This document shows, one piece after another, positions 63,476-64,000 of a stretch of 64,000 bases of DNA. The first letter of the stretch is position 1, and every line of letters starts with the position of its first letter. Position numbers and translations under genes: made by a program. Below the pieces are notes generated by a model. That model saw nothing but the letters and a program-made list of their open reading frames with translations. It was not told the DNA's origin and did no database searches. Source of the stretch: Mycobacteriales bacterium. GTDB lineage: Bacteria; Actinomycetota; Actinomycetes; Mycobacteriales; SCTD01. Where the stretch lies: NCBI GenBank assembly GCA_030697205.1, contig JAUYQP010000006.1, positions 62,001-126,000 on the forward strand, written 5' to 3'.

Positions 63476-63808
63476 ATGAGCGACGCCATGAGCGAGACGC
63501 TGAGCACGACCTGGACCGAGAGCGGCGACCGGACGGCCACGAGCCCGCCGGTCTTCCTGTCCCTGGCCCGCAACGAGGACGAGGGGGTGGAGCTCGCCTG
63601 GCAAGAGCAGTCGCTGTGCGCGCAGACCGACCCTGAGGCCTTCTTCCCGGAGAAGGGCGGCTCGACCCGCGAGGCCAAGCGCATCTGCGTCGGCTGCGAG
63701 GTCAAGTCGGAGTGCCTGGAGTACGCGCTGGCCCACGACGAGCGGTTCGGGATCTGGGGCGGGCTGTCGGAGCGTGAGCGTCGTCGCCTCAAGCGGATGG
63801 CCATCTGA
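63476..63808 (+). CDS. whiB: WhiB-family iron-sulfur regulator (WhiB/WhiB2/WhmD type)
   Basis: A 110-residue regulator. The [4Fe-4S] ligands are C48, C71, C74 and C80 (C...CVGC...C). TDPEAFFPEKGGSTREAKRIC and ERFGIWGGLSERERRRLKR are nearly the same as in Streptomyces WhiB and mycobacterial WhiB2/WhmD, which control septation and development with WhiA. The location after the F420 genes matches the whiB2-fbiA-fbiB neighbourhood. I chose the ATG at 63476; an ATG four codons later is also possible. Confidence 0.95.
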   Translation: MSDAMSETLSTTWTESGDRTATSPPVFLSLARNEDEGVELAWQEQSLCAQTDPEAFFPEKGGSTREAKRICVGCEVKSECLEYALAHDERFGIWGGLSERERRRLKRMAI

Positions 63809-63810
63809 CC

Positions 63811-63825
63811 GGCGGCGCTGCCGCC
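63811..63825 (+). terminator. Short hairpin after whiB
   Basis: GGCGGC-GCT-GCCGCC, starting two bases after the whiB stop, forms a compact 6-base stem. It may end the whiB transcript. A TAGTCT shortly after it could be part of a promoter for the next gene. Confidence 0.4.
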
Positions 63826-63931
63826 TCCCGTAGTCTCAGGAGCTGCCGGCACCTCCCGGCTCGCCCGCCCGACGACGCGCGGACCGCCCGGCCGGCGTCC
63901 CGCGCGTCCCGCCGACCACGGTCACCTCCTC

Positions 63932-64000
63932 ATGCCTCCCCGTAGCAAGGCCCGCCCCGCGTGGTCCCAGCCGACGGCCAATGTCACGGCCGTCCTCGTC
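63932..64000 (+). CDS. Start of a GT2 glycosyltransferase, cut by window end
   Basis: The first 23 codons (MPPRSKARPAWSQPTANVTA...) run open to the window edge. The NVTAVLV end is the typical first strand of the large GT2 proteins found after whiB in actinobacteria. Too little is visible for more than a tentative call. Confidence 0.55.
   Translation, partial: MPPRSKARPAWSQPTANVTAVLV

Overview
This window is a 64 kb chromosomal segment from a high-GC actinobacterium. It is GC-rich throughout, has many GTG starts and short overlaps between genes, carries the complete Fo/F420 enzymes FbiA, FbiB and FbiC, and has a WhiB-type developmental regulator. I see no rRNA, tRNA, CRISPR array, prophage or transposase. 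No gene-free stretch exceeds 300 bases. The backbone follows, from memory of the gene order, the Mycobacterium tuberculosis Rv3260c-Rv3279c block: birA, a PH-domain membrane protein, a GtrA-like protein, purK, purE, a FadE25-type acyl-CoA dehydrogenase, a TIGR03089 protein, an LCP (LytR-CpsA-Psr) protein, rmlD, a WbbL-like rhamnosyltransferase, mannose-1-phosphate guanylyltransferase, fbiB, fbiA and whiB. Here that block is interrupted by a large surface-glycan locus. The genus cannot be assigned from what is visible.

Layout. 1-8.1 kb: birA (cut at the window edge), a GerMN lipoprotein, a PH-domain protein, a class III adenylate cyclase, a glutathione peroxidase, an MFS exporter, a GtrA-like protein, a tyrosine phosphatase and purKE. 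8.1-20 kb: an HxlR regulator with a clear operator, a CoA-binding protein, a large polytopic membrane protein, UDP-glucose dehydrogenase, an acyl-CoA dehydrogenase, three related secreted or lipid-anchored alpha/beta hydrolases, and the TIGR03089-LCP pair. 20-22.4 kb: three small related secreted proteins. 22.5-27.6 kb: rmlB, rmlD, a PGRP-type amidase and a glycosyltransferase. 27.6-28.8 kb: a ParD-like/zeta-like toxin-antitoxin pair lodged in the glycan locus. 28.9-38.1 kb: an eight-gene leftward operon made of a Wzm/Wzt-type ABC exporter, a methyltransferase, four glycosyltransferases and an unknown protein. 38.2-45.5 kb: two GT-C-like membrane proteins, an acyltransferase, a polyprenyl-phosphate-glycosyltransferase-like GT2, a methyltransferase and a flippase-like protein. 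45.5-52.7 kb: a SpoIID-domain protein with four C-terminal Ig-like repeats, two GT4 enzymes, a WbbL-like GT2 and manC. 52.8-61 kb: a short ABC ATPase without its Walker A lysine, a DNA glycosylase and the F420 genes. 60.4-64 kb: a coiled-coil protein with a histone-H1-like tail, whiB behind a palindromic promoter, and the start of another glycosyltransferase.

How it works together. UDP-glucuronate (Ugd), dTDP-rhamnose (RmlB, RmlD; RmlA and RmlC are not in the window) and GDP-mannose (ManC) would feed at least eight cytoplasmic glycosyltransferases. The ABC exporter would carry a finished chain across the membrane, the GT-C proteins would add sugars outside, and the LCP protein could attach glycan to peptidoglycan. 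The most novel feature is a beta-rich insert in several glycosyltransferases of two different folds (GT2 and GT4), with a recurring F-x-P...D-x-R-x-LG motif in three of the four. A second theme is repeated TAnnnT hexamers six or seven bases before ATG or GTG, which suggests widespread leaderless transcription. In three cases the TAG of the upstream stop codon is the first half of that hexamer.
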